DNA of 64,000 nucleotides, from the NCBI GenBank assembly GCA_030248135.1, contig JASANC010002943.1, positions 1-64,000 on the forward strand, read 5' to 3'. Made by a program: the position numbers and the translations under genes. The stretch comes from Theristus sp. LFF4_11. Lineage: Eukaryota; Nematoda; Chromadorea; Monhysterida; Xyalidae. Positions 1 to 12,100 of this stretch are shown in pieces. Under the pieces are notes generated by a model. It saw only the letters and a program-made list of their open reading frames with translations. It did no database searches and was not told the origin of the DNA. Positions within the stretch are counted from its first letter, which is position 1. The number at the start of each line of letters is the position of its first letter.

Positions 1-449
1 TGCTTCAGTTGGCGCAAGTCGGCTGGCCAACTGCAAAGCGCGTTCCCAGTGCAGCAAATCACGGCGCATCTAACAGAATTGAAAAATAATAATAAAGCAA
101 AAAACGAAAACAAAGAAATAAATCCTCACAGCCAGAAATCCAGAACGCGCAAGCTGCAACCGCCATGAAAGAACTTAACGAGCATTTATGAAGCAGTATT
201 TAGTGACGCGTAGCTACGATACAGCTACGCGTCACTAAATACTGCTTCGTGAATGCGCCTTTATCAATGTGCATACTTCCAGTGCGTTCAGCGGCTGTGA
301 CGAGTCAAGGTACAGTTTTTCGGCCAAGTCGAATCGTCCTAGAATCATTGCCACGTGGCCAGAGAGCAAATTGCGGTCCTCCACTCCTTGCAGCTCTTCC
401 AGCGACCAAACCATGCCAACTTCCTTCAGCTGGCGATACACTCTGATTG
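1..449 (-). pseudogene. Antisense duplicated WDR19 exons
   Basis: The minus strand at 277-449 repeats, with an identical translation, the WDR19 exon at 9743-9915. The minus strand at 1-69 repeats the start of the following exon (10122 onward). The copies are not broken, but they lie opposite and upstream of the WDR19 exons in this window, so they cannot be spliced into that gene in order. They are best read as duplicated fragments, or as part of a second WDR19 copy running leftward beyond the window. Confidence 0.75.
181..266. mobile_element. Palindromic MITE, GTGACGCGTAGCT family (copy 1)
   Basis: A nearly perfect palindrome built from GAAGCAGTATTTAGTGACG and its complement, with outer ends resembling GGCGCATTCATGAA. 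The mirrored copy at 9938-10016 belongs to the other arm of the inverted repeat. The same family recurs at 1901-1990, 4383-4447, 8213-8303, 26914-27004, 34933-35025, 40300-40374 and 58393-58486. No copy has coding capacity. Confidence 0.85.
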
Positions 450-2012
450 CTGCAATAATAAAAGTGAGCATTATTTTCAAATGTTAACGTTAAATTTCGT
501 TGTTACGGTGTTTCACCAGAGACCACAAGTTTCTGTAGTCGCACATTTTTCTGTAGAAACCACAAGTTTCTGTAGTGTCTATAATCTGTCATTTAGATCG
601 TTCGTAATAACTTTTTTGAACCTTTTTTTGCGTGGCGGTAAAAAAACCAGAAAGTTTTTTGTCATGAATGCACGGGTTGTTGTGGGCAAACCGTAATGTA
701 GGAAAAGCCCGCATGCCCATAGCGTAAAAAAGAAATATCATCCTTCGACCGAGCACGGATTTTAGAATGGACATGCTTCGTTTATGATCCATAAATGCAG
801 TTACTTTTCATGCGCATATTTCACAGTATTTACTTTGTTTGAATAAACATGTTTTCAAACCGTCTTCACACACCACAAAAGAACATAAAAATCAATGACA
901 AACCATGCGTCTCAAAGTCGAATGGAGCCTCTTTTGGCCATCACTGCTGCGCTTTCAATTTTATTGTTTTTTCTCGCTTTTTCTGATTGATAGGTTCCTG
1001 ATTGATAGTGATGATTGAAAATCCAGACAACAGAATGTCTAGGTTTAAATGATAAAATGTCGCACCCACAAGAACATCAGAACCAGCAACGCTGTTGGAA
1101 TGCTGGCAAACGCGCGATGTGTTACAAAATTCAAAGCAACAGCGGTGATTTTCTGACGCCCCGATTCAGGCTGTTCGATAAGGAACTATGGAATAATCAG
1201 AGTGAAAATGGAAAAGTTCAGAAAAGCCGTTCAAAAATTTAAAAAAAAACTGTCATAACGAAAACAATAACTGACACTGCAGTTTGGAAAGGATACTTAG
1301 CGCGGTGCAACAAAAATGAGAAAAAAATGTAATTGCAGTGCGATGCGAAGCGACTCCACGCTAAAAATTGGTCTCACGTGATGCCCCGTGTCCCGTCCCT
1401 CTTCATGTCCTTTTTTCACGTCTTCTCCCTTTCATGTCCCGAAAAAAATTTCTCTTTACTTGTATGAACACAATTTATTTTTTATGTAAAATTCTATTAC
1501 AATTTTTTTTCATATCGGAACATGGAACATGATCAGGGACACGATGCTGAACATTTTTTTTATTTCGCGTGTCTTTTTGAGTGAATCGCAGTACCGCACT
1601 CCTAAAACCACTTAAAGTCACGCGCGCATGTATTTTGAAATTTGGAGCTGGATTTTTTTTGTGCGCATCATATAACCAAAAGAATTTCGTTGTGCTTCAG
1701 AATTTGAGCTCTGAATTCCAATGCGTGGGTTGTTGTTTTGGCGAGCTTGCTTTTAATGAGGTGCGTACTGTTTTTGATTTCTGAAACTACACATACTGGT
1801 CCAAGTTTATCTTTTTTACAGTCCATTTAAAATTTCATGAAGTCATGTTTCTCACAGTCCATGTGTTTCAGAAATCGTTAGAACAAATGAGTATAAGAAG
1901 AAGCGGCATTCATACGAAAAAAACACAGCTACGCGTCACTAAATCACACAGCTACGCATCAATAAATACTGGTTCATGAATGCACCTTAATTCTTCTCTC
2001 TGCGCTGCGTTG

Positions 2013-2317
2013 GCCTCTGCGATACACTTTGTCCTGGGCAAACCAGTATCAGCGATCTGAAGTCTGATCGTTATTTTAGTGGTTTTAGTGGTCGCTAAAT
2101 GCCTGAAATACCGCAAATGTTGAAGTTTTAATTGTCTACAAAGTACATGTGCAACCGAAATAGTGAATAAACGGCGCAAAAATATGGCTCTTATGTACTT
2201 GTATCCGTGTGTACCACATCAGAAACTTGAAAATAGTTGTGAAGCAAAAAAGTTTCTCACTGCTTACACAAAGCCATATTCCTCCTTTTATATGCGTCCT
2301 CCGCATTTTTAGATAAT
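2013..2317. mobile_element. Truncated copy of the long-TIR element
   Basis: This is the right half of the element found whole at 10269-11042 and 41681-42714. It ends in the shared terminus CGCATTTTTAGATAAT. Its truncated side is exactly the boundary of the inverted repeat arm. Confidence 0.75.
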
Positions 2318-3131
2318 TGATCAAATTGAGTTGAAACTGTACTTGTGAACTGATGTTTGCAAAATGGTCTTGGGGTTGGTCTTGGCATGGAGCTCTTGGT
2401 TTGAGTCAGCTTTGACAAGAGACGACTTTTTTATTGCCGTATTTGAATTGCAGCGACTTTTTTTGATTTCTGCATTGCACCCAAAAGAGTCTGACACCAA
2501 ACAGTGAATAACCGTGCACAGTTTTCACAGGCATAATCTTGAGATAACATTGTTCCAAATGCACAATACGGCGTTAAGCGCAGCCGTGATTAAGCGATTT
2601 CCGTACAGAACTAAAAACGATCACAAAACAGCATAAGGCCCAGCAGAACCACGCAAGAGCAAAAAGTCTAATTCTTTAATAATGAATTCTATTTTTCACG
2701 AACATGCTTGACTGACACAGAAATGTACTGGAAATTTTTGTTCTTTTTTCGATACATGGTAGATGAAAAGTATTTTCTACATTCCCAGAAAATAAACCTC
2801 TTGTTTAGGTAAAAGTCAGACTTTACCCATCAAAAGAAGTGGTGTTTTCACTGTTTTCAGCCAAGAGAAAAAAGCAGGTGTACAAGTGTATGCACGGCGA
2901 AAAAAGCAGGTGTACAAGTGTATGCACGGTGAAAAGAGCAGGTGTACAACTGTATGCACGGTGTACAAAACAATGTTATATGTAACAACATAACCATACA
3001 TGTGAAGAACACACGAGTGAACTGCGCGCGGTGCGTCACTCTGATACACACTGAGGATGCACTCAACAAACTATGATCGGACCAGAACTTGTTATATGAC
3101 TCCATTTATTACAACTTGCGTTCATTTTCAG
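2318..3131. other. Intron sequence with a 32-bp minisatellite
   Basis: No exon could be recognised here. At about 2867-2964 there are three tandem copies of a roughly 32-bp unit containing GCAGGTGTACAAGTGTATG. The stretch ends in the TTTTCAG acceptor of the first WDR19 exon in the window. Confidence 0.6.
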
Positions 3132-6100
3132 GCCAGCTAATGGCAGTCAGCGGTTACTCTGGAGCCGTCTATGTCTACTTGACGAAACTGCCAATTTTGG
3201 GCGCCTGCTGTCTGACGCGCATGGCGGTGCTGACGTCACTCACAGAGGTCACCGTTTACAACGAGATCGACGGGGTTCGTTTCTGGTGGAATTGTTGAAT
3301 ACACTACATGAAGTTCGCTGTTTGCGGTTTCGTCAGGTAGACGCATACCGCGGTGTCCCCTGCGCTCGTCAGTGCGACGGACACTAGGCAGAACTCGCCA
3401 AAGGTGCTTTACCACAGACAGGTCTTATAGTCTGGGTAAAACATCAGCGAACCTGAGTAGTAAAATCTCACGAAATCAAATCGACCATCCCGGGAAAAAA
3501 GCCACATAAATAAAGTTTACAATGAATGATATTTTGGCTCGATTTGACAAATTGACGTGAACAGAGAACAGTGCAGCAATTAAACATTGGCATTTGTTAC
3601 TCCTTCACCATTGTTCGTTTGCAGCTATGTACAAAGCTGAAAAAAAACACCGGTGCATTAGTTGAAATGTTGATTTGACAAACCACACACACAGGAGCCT
3701 CCAGTGCCCTTCACAGTTGACGTTGAGCCGTCGTTCATTGGCATTGGCGGTACGCACGTTGCTGTTGGCATGAACAACACTGCCACGTTCTACAGGTACA
3801 GTGTGTACCAAGAAGCAAACGTTGCAGATGCACTTTTGAATTGCGCACACCAGTCGGCCAATCACCCGTAAACAATACGAAACACACACACGTTTGGCTT
3901 GTTTGGTTTCTGTTTTGTTTTGTTGTTGAACACTACGGGACGGCGAATGGAACCACAGCTTGCCAGCCATATGTTTTGTTTCGGCGGTTTTCATTGAATG
4001 TCACAGTGTTTTGCAGAATCACAGGGCAAGCGGCCGTGATGGAACGTGAATTTGAGTATCTCGGTAGCGTTACGATGTTACAGTTGAACTTGAACTATGC
4101 CGCTGCACTGCTGGAGGGGAGACTTCAGTTACACCGGGTCAGTTTTCGTATTCATCTGCAAATCCGTCAAAATAATGAGCTGTTCATTATTGCAATAAAG
4201 TTTGTTAAATAAATCGTTAAATTTCCTCGCAGATCGAAGACAACCGAACCGAACACGAAACGGACGGCAAAATCTTTCCGGAGACCGAAAAGGGCGCCTC
4301 GCATCGGATCATGGCGATGGCGCTGACGGCCGACTTTCTGATCATGGGCACTGAGGTGAAATTCGGAGAGCGCGGCGATAAAGGGGCATTCATGAAGGCT
4401 TATTTAGTGAAGGCGTCTCCAAATACTGCTTCATGAATGCCGCTGAAGTCTCCTTAAAAAGAATAAATCGGTTTTTAACTGAAAAAGTGTACAACAAAAA
4501 AGTACTATTCAGGCCGGCCACATTCACTATTTCGGACTCGAAGACTGGAAAATGGTGAACGAATACAGACATTCGACGGGCGTCAGGAGTCTCTACGCGG
4601 ACACAAGCGGCACCCGGCTGTGCATTGTCGATCAGAAACGCGACTGCTACGTGTACAGTCCGGTGAATGACTCGATTGTGCTCGTACCGCAGAGCACCAT
4701 CAGAACTGGCGCGTTGACGCGCGAGGTGTTCTGGGAAATGTGGCCTACCGATAAAGTTTGTGACGTATTTGTTATTACCGATGAGAGTTCGCGCCAATTT
4801 GCAATCATATTGCATATTGACATTCAACAACAAATAACCGAGTGCAAACTATGTATGTATTTTAGGATGTTTTCATTCTGAACGACTCGGAGAACCTCAT
4901 GACGTTCACGTATCAACGCGACCAAATCCAAGGTGCACTTTTTTAAGTGTGTGGCTCGCACATGACAACGTGCATGTCTGTATCGTCTGTCGAAAATACA
5001 AACAGTAAAGTCCTGCATGAAAGGGGCTCTTAAAAAGTTGAAAATCAAAAACTTTGAAAACAGGTGCAATTTATAGCAAAGTGGAAGCGGTTTTCTTTAT
5101 TCCAGGACCCTCAGTAAAACTGGTTGGCAAAACGAAGCTGCCTTTCGGTCACGTGCCACTGTTACTGTACAACGGCGACGTCACGTGCCAAACTCAAAGT
5201 GGCCGAACAAGCACGGTTCGTCTTGAAACGCACCAGTTTGACCCGCAAATCGATAGAAGGTCCGATCGAGAGGTTCGTTTAAGAACGTTTTTCGTTTGTT
5301 TTTTTCACAACGCCGTTAATTGAAAATATTACGAAATGTTCAGTTTGAAACGTTCTTTCAGCTACAAACGCAACTAAACAACTGTCTGCTCTTGAAACGG
5401 TGAGAGTTGTCTTGCATTTTTTTAAAACTCCGGACAAGCGCCCAGCTGTTTTGTTTGTCTCAGCCAATATGATTTCTTTAATTCTAATCTATTTTTGTAA
5501 TGGCATTTTCTGAACATTCATCCTGAATCTTGGCTTTAACATGATCAAAGTGTGTATGATTGTCAGAAACATGCAAACTCAAGACAATAGGAATCGTGTT
5601 TCGGTCGTCAAATGTCCTTCCTGCTTCCTGCCCGATCTCGGATATGTTTGCATGACGTGATGAAATATGTGCAAATAATGTATCAGATATGCGTGCAATG
5701 ACGCAACACGCGTTCTTTTTGCCAGAAGCTAAAGCCATAGCCAGCGCATCAGGCCCAAGTATCCCTGGATATCGTGCTTACACTGTCATTATCCCGGTCG
5801 TTCCTGACGTCATAATAGTCGGTGCCAGCGATTGACGTAAACTCCTCGTCATCATTTGTCATCACACATGACAGCGGCCACAACATTGGAACAGTACCGT
5901 TGGATAACGACGTCACGTCGAGGCTTTTCGGTTGATTGACCAGGTGGTCGTTGGGCGGGAGGCTTGCCTGGTCATGTCCGAACGTCAGGAACGATTGACG
6001 CCGATGCGCGCCGCTTGTGTCCGTGTTGCGTCTGCTTGCGCCGCAAGTGTCCATCAGATCCGAGATTTTGCTCTGTTGGTCGAATGCGGCATGCGTGCGA

Positions 6101-9100
6101 CGATTACGGTCACTTGAGGCCTGCATGTGCGCGGAGCGTCCGTCTGCTGGCACTGGTGATGCGCTAATTGAACAGACAGGCGTTGTTGTTGTTGTTGAGA
6201 TTTTTAGGCTATGTTTTTTGCCAGAGCTAACCAAGAGAAGCGTATAGAACACCATTAAGCGGGGCGCCCATCGAGTTTTCTCTGTCTATACACCCCTCGG
6301 CGGGACTCGATCCCCCGATCGCACAGACTGTAGTCTAACGCACTTTTGAGCGATTTTACTGTCAATTCTTCATTCACTAAAACTTGTATTGTCACTTAAC
6401 GCTCACCTCAACGAAGCAGCGCTTGCGTCTGCAGCGGCGTTGTTGTGTTGTACGCAAGTCTCCGCATGTTTGCCGTTGTTGCCGGCTCGACGTATCACGC
6501 ACATCCAGACGATCAACATCAACAGAGCCACTATGATCAGCGCTTCAAGGCCGCCAATCGCGTACCAAATGACGCATTTGTCCGGTCCGCTGTTGACCGG
6601 GTCGTTTGTGCCGGACACAGCTCGAATGAGGAGATTGTCCAAGCGAGATAACTGCTCGATCGTAAGAGCGATTTGTCCGGTTGCGAAATCGTATTTTACC
6701 TTCTTCGATAACAGTTCGGTGGTCTGAAAAAAATGTGCCCTTGATTGTTTTGCGAGATACGAGCAGCCAGCTTCGACCGAAACAGTTTCGGCGCACACCG
6801 ACTACGATGTACGCACTCTCGTTTCTAAGCAATCTACGTCATCCATACCAGTTGTAGTCATTTTTGGCTGAACTATTGCGGGTTTCGATCTGTCCAGTTG
6901 TAAACGTCATGGCGATTCAGCAAAATTTCCATGCTCTTAGCTTCGGTGTTTATTTCTGCTCGAATTGCTTTGGTGGTTTCCACCAGATGTGGTGCCAGGT
7001 TACAAAGTAAACGTTGATTTAGTGGATGATTTCATAAAGGATGACGAGTGGAAAAGACCACAAACCTGAGTTGTTATCGCTTCATTGACAACTGCTGTTC
7101 CATCTGATTCGCTAACCAACACAATCGTATAGCCAATCAACGCACCAGAACCGTGGAATATAAACGCCCTTGAAGATTCAGGCAAAATCAGTAAAACCTC
7201 TTTTCGGATCGCTGAAGACAGTGTGAAACAGTCAGCGGATTGTAAAGTTCGATTTTCAGATTTTTTGTGATTTGATTTAGAGTTCGGTTCAACACTCAGG
7301 GACATTTTCCAAAGCAGTCGAAGATCAAGCACTTCGAGACACGTTGCGGTCGCGTTTAAGCGCACATATTCGAGCGTTATTCGAACGTTGAACGTGTTTG
7401 CGAGGTTATGGCGGTTGTCTTCGGATTTAGTGATTGATAATGTTGAATTAACGCACTTAGTACCAGAGAAGAATAATTGCACCAAAATAATTGTGGTGAG
7501 GGACAGCTGAAGAGCATTGGTTGTGGATGCCGACTGCATGTCAAAGTCGGGCTACTTCACACGGAGCTCTGCCTTTTTGTGCTGTAAAAAGAGAAGACAA
7601 TTTTTGTTAAACTTTCATGAACAGATTTTTAATATCTGATACTTGTGTATATGACTCCGTTGCTTGTTATAAAAGCAGCGTCGTTGTAAAAAAACGCATT
7701 ATTTTGATCACAAAACGTTTGCGTAGCTTTTATAAAAAATAACGTTTCTGTCACTACTGTTTGATATAGTGTTTACGGTTTCTTATCAGCGCGGAATGCT
7801 TTTTTATGTCTTTGGCAGAAAAAAAACTTTAAAAAAACACTTTGATTTCAAACCCATGCAAACTTCCTGGTAGAAATACAAAAACAGCTGAAAGCAACTG
7901 AAACATCAATGTTGTACAACGTATTCGTTTTAATTTTTTAGGTGGATTTACGCATGGCGCGTGTGTGAACACAGGAAAGATCGGGTGTTATGGCAGAAAT
8001 TCGGTGAAGCCGCACTAGAGTGTTTAGATATTGAACTTGGTAAGTGCACTTTTTAGAGACTGAATATTCAGAAACCGTTGTTGTGTCTGTAGTAAGCCCA
8101 GGAACACACACCAAAGTTGTCTGTGTCCGGACTCTTGTGTTCCAAAAAAACTTGCTGCGTTCATAATTCTGCTCCGGACACAATCGTAATCAACGCAGCG
8201 CAGAGAGAAGAATTAAGGTGCATTCATGAACCAGTATTTATTGATGCGTAGCTGTGTGTATTTAGTGACGCGTAGCTGTGTTTTTTCATGAATGCCGCTT
8301 TATACTCATTTGTTCTAACGATTTCTGAAACACATGGACTGTGAGAAACATGACCATGAAATTTTAAATGGACTGTAAAAAAGATAAACTATGGACCAGT
8401 ATGTGTAGTTTCAGAAATCAAAAACAGTACGCACCTCATTAAAAGCAAGCTCGCCAAAACAACAACCCACGCATTGGAATTCAGAGCTCAAATTCTGAAG
8501 CACAACGAAATTCTTTTGGTTATATGATGCGCACAAAAAAATCCAGCTCCAAATTTCAAAATACATGCGCGCGTGACTTTAAGTGGTTTTAGGAGTGCGG
8601 TACTGCGATTCACTCAAAAAGACACGCGAAATAAAAAAAATGTTCAGCATCGTGTCCCTGATCATGTTCCATGTTCCGATATGAAAAAAAATTGTAATAG
8701 AATTTTACATAAAAAATAAATTGTGTTCATACAAGTAAAGAGAAATTTTTTTCGGGACATGAAAGGGAGAAGACGTGAAAAAGGACATGAAGAGGGACGG
8801 GACACGGGGCATCACGTGAGACCAATTTTTAGCGTGGAGTCGCTTCGCATCGCACTGCAATTACATTTTTTTCTCATTTTTGTTGCACCGCGCTAAGTAT
8901 CCTTTCCAAACTGCAGTGTCAGTTATTGTTTTCGTTATGACAGTTTTTTTTTAAATTTTTGAACGGCTTTTCTGAACTTTTCCATTTTCACTCTGATTAT
9001 TCCATAGTTCCTTATCGAACAGCCTGAATCGGGGCGTCAGAAAATCACCGCTGTTGCTTTGAATTTTGTAACACATCGCGCGTTTGCCAGCATTCCAACA

Positions 9101-12100
9101 GCGTTGCTGGTTCTGATGTTCTTGTGGGTGCGACATTTTATCATTTAAACCTAGACATTCTGTTGTCTGGATTTTCAATCATCACTATCAATCAGGAACC
9201 TATCAATCAGAAAAAGCGAGAAAAAACAATAAAATTGAAAGCGCAGCAGTGATGGCCAAAAGAGGCTCCATTCGACTTTGAGACGCATGGTTTGTCATTG
9301 ATTTTTATGTTCTTTTGTGGTGTGTGAAGACGGTTTGAAAACATGTTTATTCAAACAAAGTAAATACTGTGAAATATGCGCATGAAAAGTAACTGCATTT
9401 ATGGATCATAAACGAAGCATGTCCATTCTAAAATCCGTGCTCGGTCGAAGGATGATATTTCTTTTTACGCTATGGGCATGCGGGCTTTTCCTACATTACG
9501 GTTTGCCCACAACAACCCGTGCATTCATGACAAAAAACTTTCTGGTTTTTTTACCGCCACGCAAAAAAAGGTTCAAAAAAGTTATTACGAACGATCTAAA
9601 TGACAGATTATAGACACTACAGAAACTTGTGGTTTCTACAGAAAAATGTGCGACTACAGAAACTTGTGGTCTCTGGTGAAACACCGTAACAACGAAATTT
9701 AACGTTAACATTTGAAAATAATGCTCACTTTTATTATTGCAGCAATCCGAGTGTATCGCCAGCTGAAGGAAGTTGGCATGGTTTGGTCGCTGGAAGAGCT
9801 GCAAGGAGTGGAGGACCGCAATTTGCTCTCTGGCCACGTGGCAATGATTCTAGGACGATTCGACTTGGCCGAAAAACTGTACCTTGACTCGTCACAGCCG
9901 CTGAACGCACTGGAAGTATGCACATTGATAAAGGCGCATTCACGAAGCAGTATTTAGTGACGCGTAGCTGTATCGTAGCTACGCGTCACTAAATACTGCT
10001 TCATAAATGCTCGTTAAGTTCTTCATGGCGGTTGCAGCTTGCGCGTTCTGGATTTCTGGCTGTGAGGATTTATTTCTTTGTTTTCGTTTTTTGCTTTATT
10101 ATTATTTTTCAATTCTGTTAGATGCGCCGTGATTTGCTGCACTGGGAACGCGCTTTGCAGTTGGCCAGCCGACTTGCGCCAACTGAAGCACCGTTGATCT
10201 CGAAAGAATACGCGCAACAGCTTGAATACATGTAAAATACTTATTTGTTTTTTGCACCATCCAAATTTATTATCTAAAAATGCGGAAAACGCATAAAAAA
10301 GGAGGAATATGGCCTTGTGTAAGCAGTGAAAGACTTGGCTCGACAACGCTTTTCAAGTCTCTGATGTGGTACACACGGATACAAGTACATAAGAGTTATA
10401 TTTTTGCGCTTTTGTTTAAAAGTTGTTTAAAAGTTGCTGAAAAGCGTAAAAATTTTGAAGTTATTTTTCAATTGTCCTCTTCAGTTTAGTCTAAAATCAC
10501 ACCATGTGCGAAATTCTGTAAATTCTGTGCAAAAACGGAAACATCAGAGATTGCAAAACATTGCTGCATGTAGCTTTATCGTTGTTGCTAACGTACGCAC
10601 CACTGTGCACACAGCAGCACCAGTGCAAAAAGTGTTGTCTTCCGTTGATTTTCACCCTTTTTTACCAAACTCTTGTGACAGGATGAACCGGTGAGCCATT
10701 GCCTTTGCCACATAAGGAGACCTTGCGTTCCCCAATGGCTCTGCGATACACTTTGTGCAAACCAGTGTCAGCGATCTAAAGTCTGATGGTTATTTTAGTG
10801 GTTTTAGTGGTCGCTAAATGCTAGAAATAAAGCAAATGTACGAGGGTTGCCACTTGCAACGGAAATAAAGAATAAACGGCGCAAAAATATGACCCTTATA
10901 TAATACATATATATACATATATGTACTTGTATCCGTGTGTACCACATCAGAGACTTGAAAAGCGTTGTCGAGCCAAGTCTTTCACTGCTTACACAAGGCC
11001 ATATTCCTCCTTTTTTATGCGTCTTCCGCATTTTTAGATAATATTCTGACTTTTACATAAGCCCCGAAGGTCGGACCAAAATCACAATTCTTTGGTCACA
11101 CTATCTTCTAAACCCCGGACAACTCAGGTTTTTCATTTTTCGTTTTCTAGGCCAATTTCGCCTGTGCTATTTTTACCGCCGATTCCCCAAAATCGTCACG
11201 ATTCAGTACCTAGAATCGCTCACATAAAAAACTAACCCAAAATCCGTGATCAGTGCATTGAATTACCCTGGAAAACAGCCTTTTCTTGTTTTTTTTGTTT
11301 CTGGACCGATTTCGCAAACTTCCACGGCTGATTCGCCCGAAATCGTCACGATTCAGCATCTAGAGTTGCTCACGTAAGAAAACTAATTTAAAATTCGTGA
11401 TCAGCGCATTGAATTACCCTGTAAAAACGGTTTTCTTGTTTTTATTTTCTGGACCGATTTCGCCAATTTCCACGGCCGATTCGCCCGAAATCGTCACGAT
11501 TCAGTATCTAGAAATGTGCACCCCGGGTGTAACGATCACTCTGAACTGCCAACGCTCCGAATTCCCCGGCCTCGAACGCTGATGTGGGGATCAGAGCGCT
11601 CGGATCTTCGTCGACCTGCACTTTTGCTCAAAGTGAAAAATACACGTTTGCGTTTGGTTGTGTGTGTGTGTGTGTGTCAGTCGTTAATATTTCCACAGTT
11701 AATTCCAATTCAATCTCTTTTCTCTTTTTTTCTCTTTTATTATTTATTCAAATGAAACAGTCGATAGCAGGAGAATAAAACGGCGCCGCTTCAATAAAAC
11801 TTTTCTCGACGTTAATACAGGAAACCGGTCAGTAGCTCGAGAAGCAGAAGAATAAAACACGTACTGGCACAACTGACACCGAACAATAGCCGGGCACGGT
11901 TATTTATACAGTAAGTCACGTGACACCGGATTAACTGGGGTTAGGAAAGAAACAACCAATCAATACACAGCAACACAGAACACAAACCAATCAGACGCGC
12001 CCACAACTACCAATCAGAAACGAGTAGGCGAGTGTCTGCACACACGCACCCTGTTATACGCAGTCACGCCAGGCACTCCCAGCACGCGAAAAGAGAACGG

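Larger units (their letters stand above)
1..2012. repeat. Left arm of a 2-kb inverted repeat
   Basis: This segment is the reverse complement of 8191-10190, with only scattered substitutions and small indels; mirrored coordinates add up to about 10191-10203. It carries non-coding sequence, two copies of a short palindromic MITE and antisense copies of WDR19 exon sequence. The arm is cut by the window edge, so its true length is unknown. The inner junction at 2012/2013 abuts a truncated transposon fragment. It could be a genuine recent inverted duplication or an assembly join between near-identical copies. Confidence 0.93.

Noticed and set aside
1015..1242. 75-codon open frame, identical at 8951-9178
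   Set aside because: The identity comes from the inverted duplication, not from coding constraint; no homology and no splice or regulatory context.
2867..3105. Minus-strand frames rich in Cys (YTCTPAFF repeats)
   Set aside because: Produced by a 32-base minisatellite; not a Cys-rich peptide gene.
5484..5738. 84-codon minus-strand frame after the nested gene
   Set aside because: It is beyond the stop of the nested gene, with no start context, homology or splice link.
10280..11031. Open frames starting MRKTHKKGG on both strands
   Set aside because: They are the two terminal inverted repeats of one DNA transposon read in opposite directions.
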